From NCBI GenBank assembly GCA_022839445.1, contig JALHFC010000068.1, positions 1 to 6,045 on the forward strand: 6,045 nucleotides of DNA, read 5' to 3'. The stretch's first letter is position 1; every line of letters starts with the position of its first letter. This DNA is from Pelotomaculum sp. Its GTDB lineage: Bacteria > Bacillota > Desulfotomaculia > Desulfotomaculales > Pelotomaculaceae. The notes below the pieces were generated by a model. It saw nothing but the letters and a program-made list of their open reading frames with translations, was not told the DNA's origin and ran no database searches. A program made the translations under genes and the position numbers. This document shows, piece after piece, positions 6,029-6,045 of the stretch.

Positions 6029-6045
6029 AGGAAGGTAGAAAAGAA
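6029..6045 (+). promoter_or_regulatory. SD-like sequence at the right edge
   Basis: AGGAAGGT (6029-6036) resembles a ribosome binding site and leaves nine bases to the window edge, so a gene may start at or just after base 6046. If it does, the structured RNA and its terminator would be the 5' leader of that gene. No start codon is present within the window, so this remains tentative. Confidence 0.3.

Noticed and set aside
1..6045. CRISPR array, IS element, tRNA or phage attachment site
   Set aside because: I found no regularly spaced repeats, no terminal inverted repeats with a transposase, and no tRNA-like cloverleaf on either strand by eye.

Overview
The window reads as a chromosomal segment of a Gram-positive, probably anaerobic Clostridia-class bacterium (Peptococcaceae / Desulfotomaculum-like is my best guess, not proven). 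The reasons are the C-terminus of a SCIFF-type radical SAM peptide maturase, a LysM-G5-M23 cell wall hydrolase, a MurA, an RlmH, SD sequences close to the AGGAGG type, non-ATG starts, and U-rich intrinsic terminators. All recognisable genes are on the + strand and look intact, except the first, which is cut by the window edge. I see no insertion sequence, CRISPR array, tRNA or rRNA.

Layout. 2-256: tail of the SCIFF maturase (scfB). 257-481: intergenic region with a chain of hairpins and an extended -10 promoter embedded in the last one. 482-1933: membrane-anchored LysM/G5/M23 peptidase. 1985-2060: intrinsic terminator followed at once by a good promoter. 2081-2665: membrane-anchored TPR protein, closed by a strong terminator at 2676-2714. 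2792-3709: membrane-anchored MA-like (gluzincin, HEFAH) metallopeptidase. 3817-5073: MurA, whose terminator begins inside its stop codon. 5159-5641: RlmH. 5642-6045: no gene, but a clear promoter (5721-5749), an approximately 240-nt RNA closed by a 15-bp end-to-end helix, a GNRA-capped terminator hairpin (5996-6024), and an SD-like sequence at the extreme right edge.

How the genes relate. The M23 hydrolase and MurA act at opposite ends of peptidoglycan metabolism, wall remodelling and the first committed precursor step. The TPR protein and the MA-like peptidase are membrane-tethered and face outward by prediction, so they are plausible envelope functions, but nothing here fixes their partners. 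RlmH is a ribosome modification enzyme. Punctuation by terminators and promoters suggests mostly separate transcripts: M23; TPR; MA-peptidase, possibly with murA; rlmH; and the RNA element.

The most interesting item is the structured RNA at 5756-6025. It has its own extended -10 promoter, long-range complementarity between its predicted 5' and 3' ends, a nested set of internal helices, and a terminator. I cannot assign it to a named RNA family by eye. It could be an independent sRNA or a regulatory leader for a gene starting just beyond the window.
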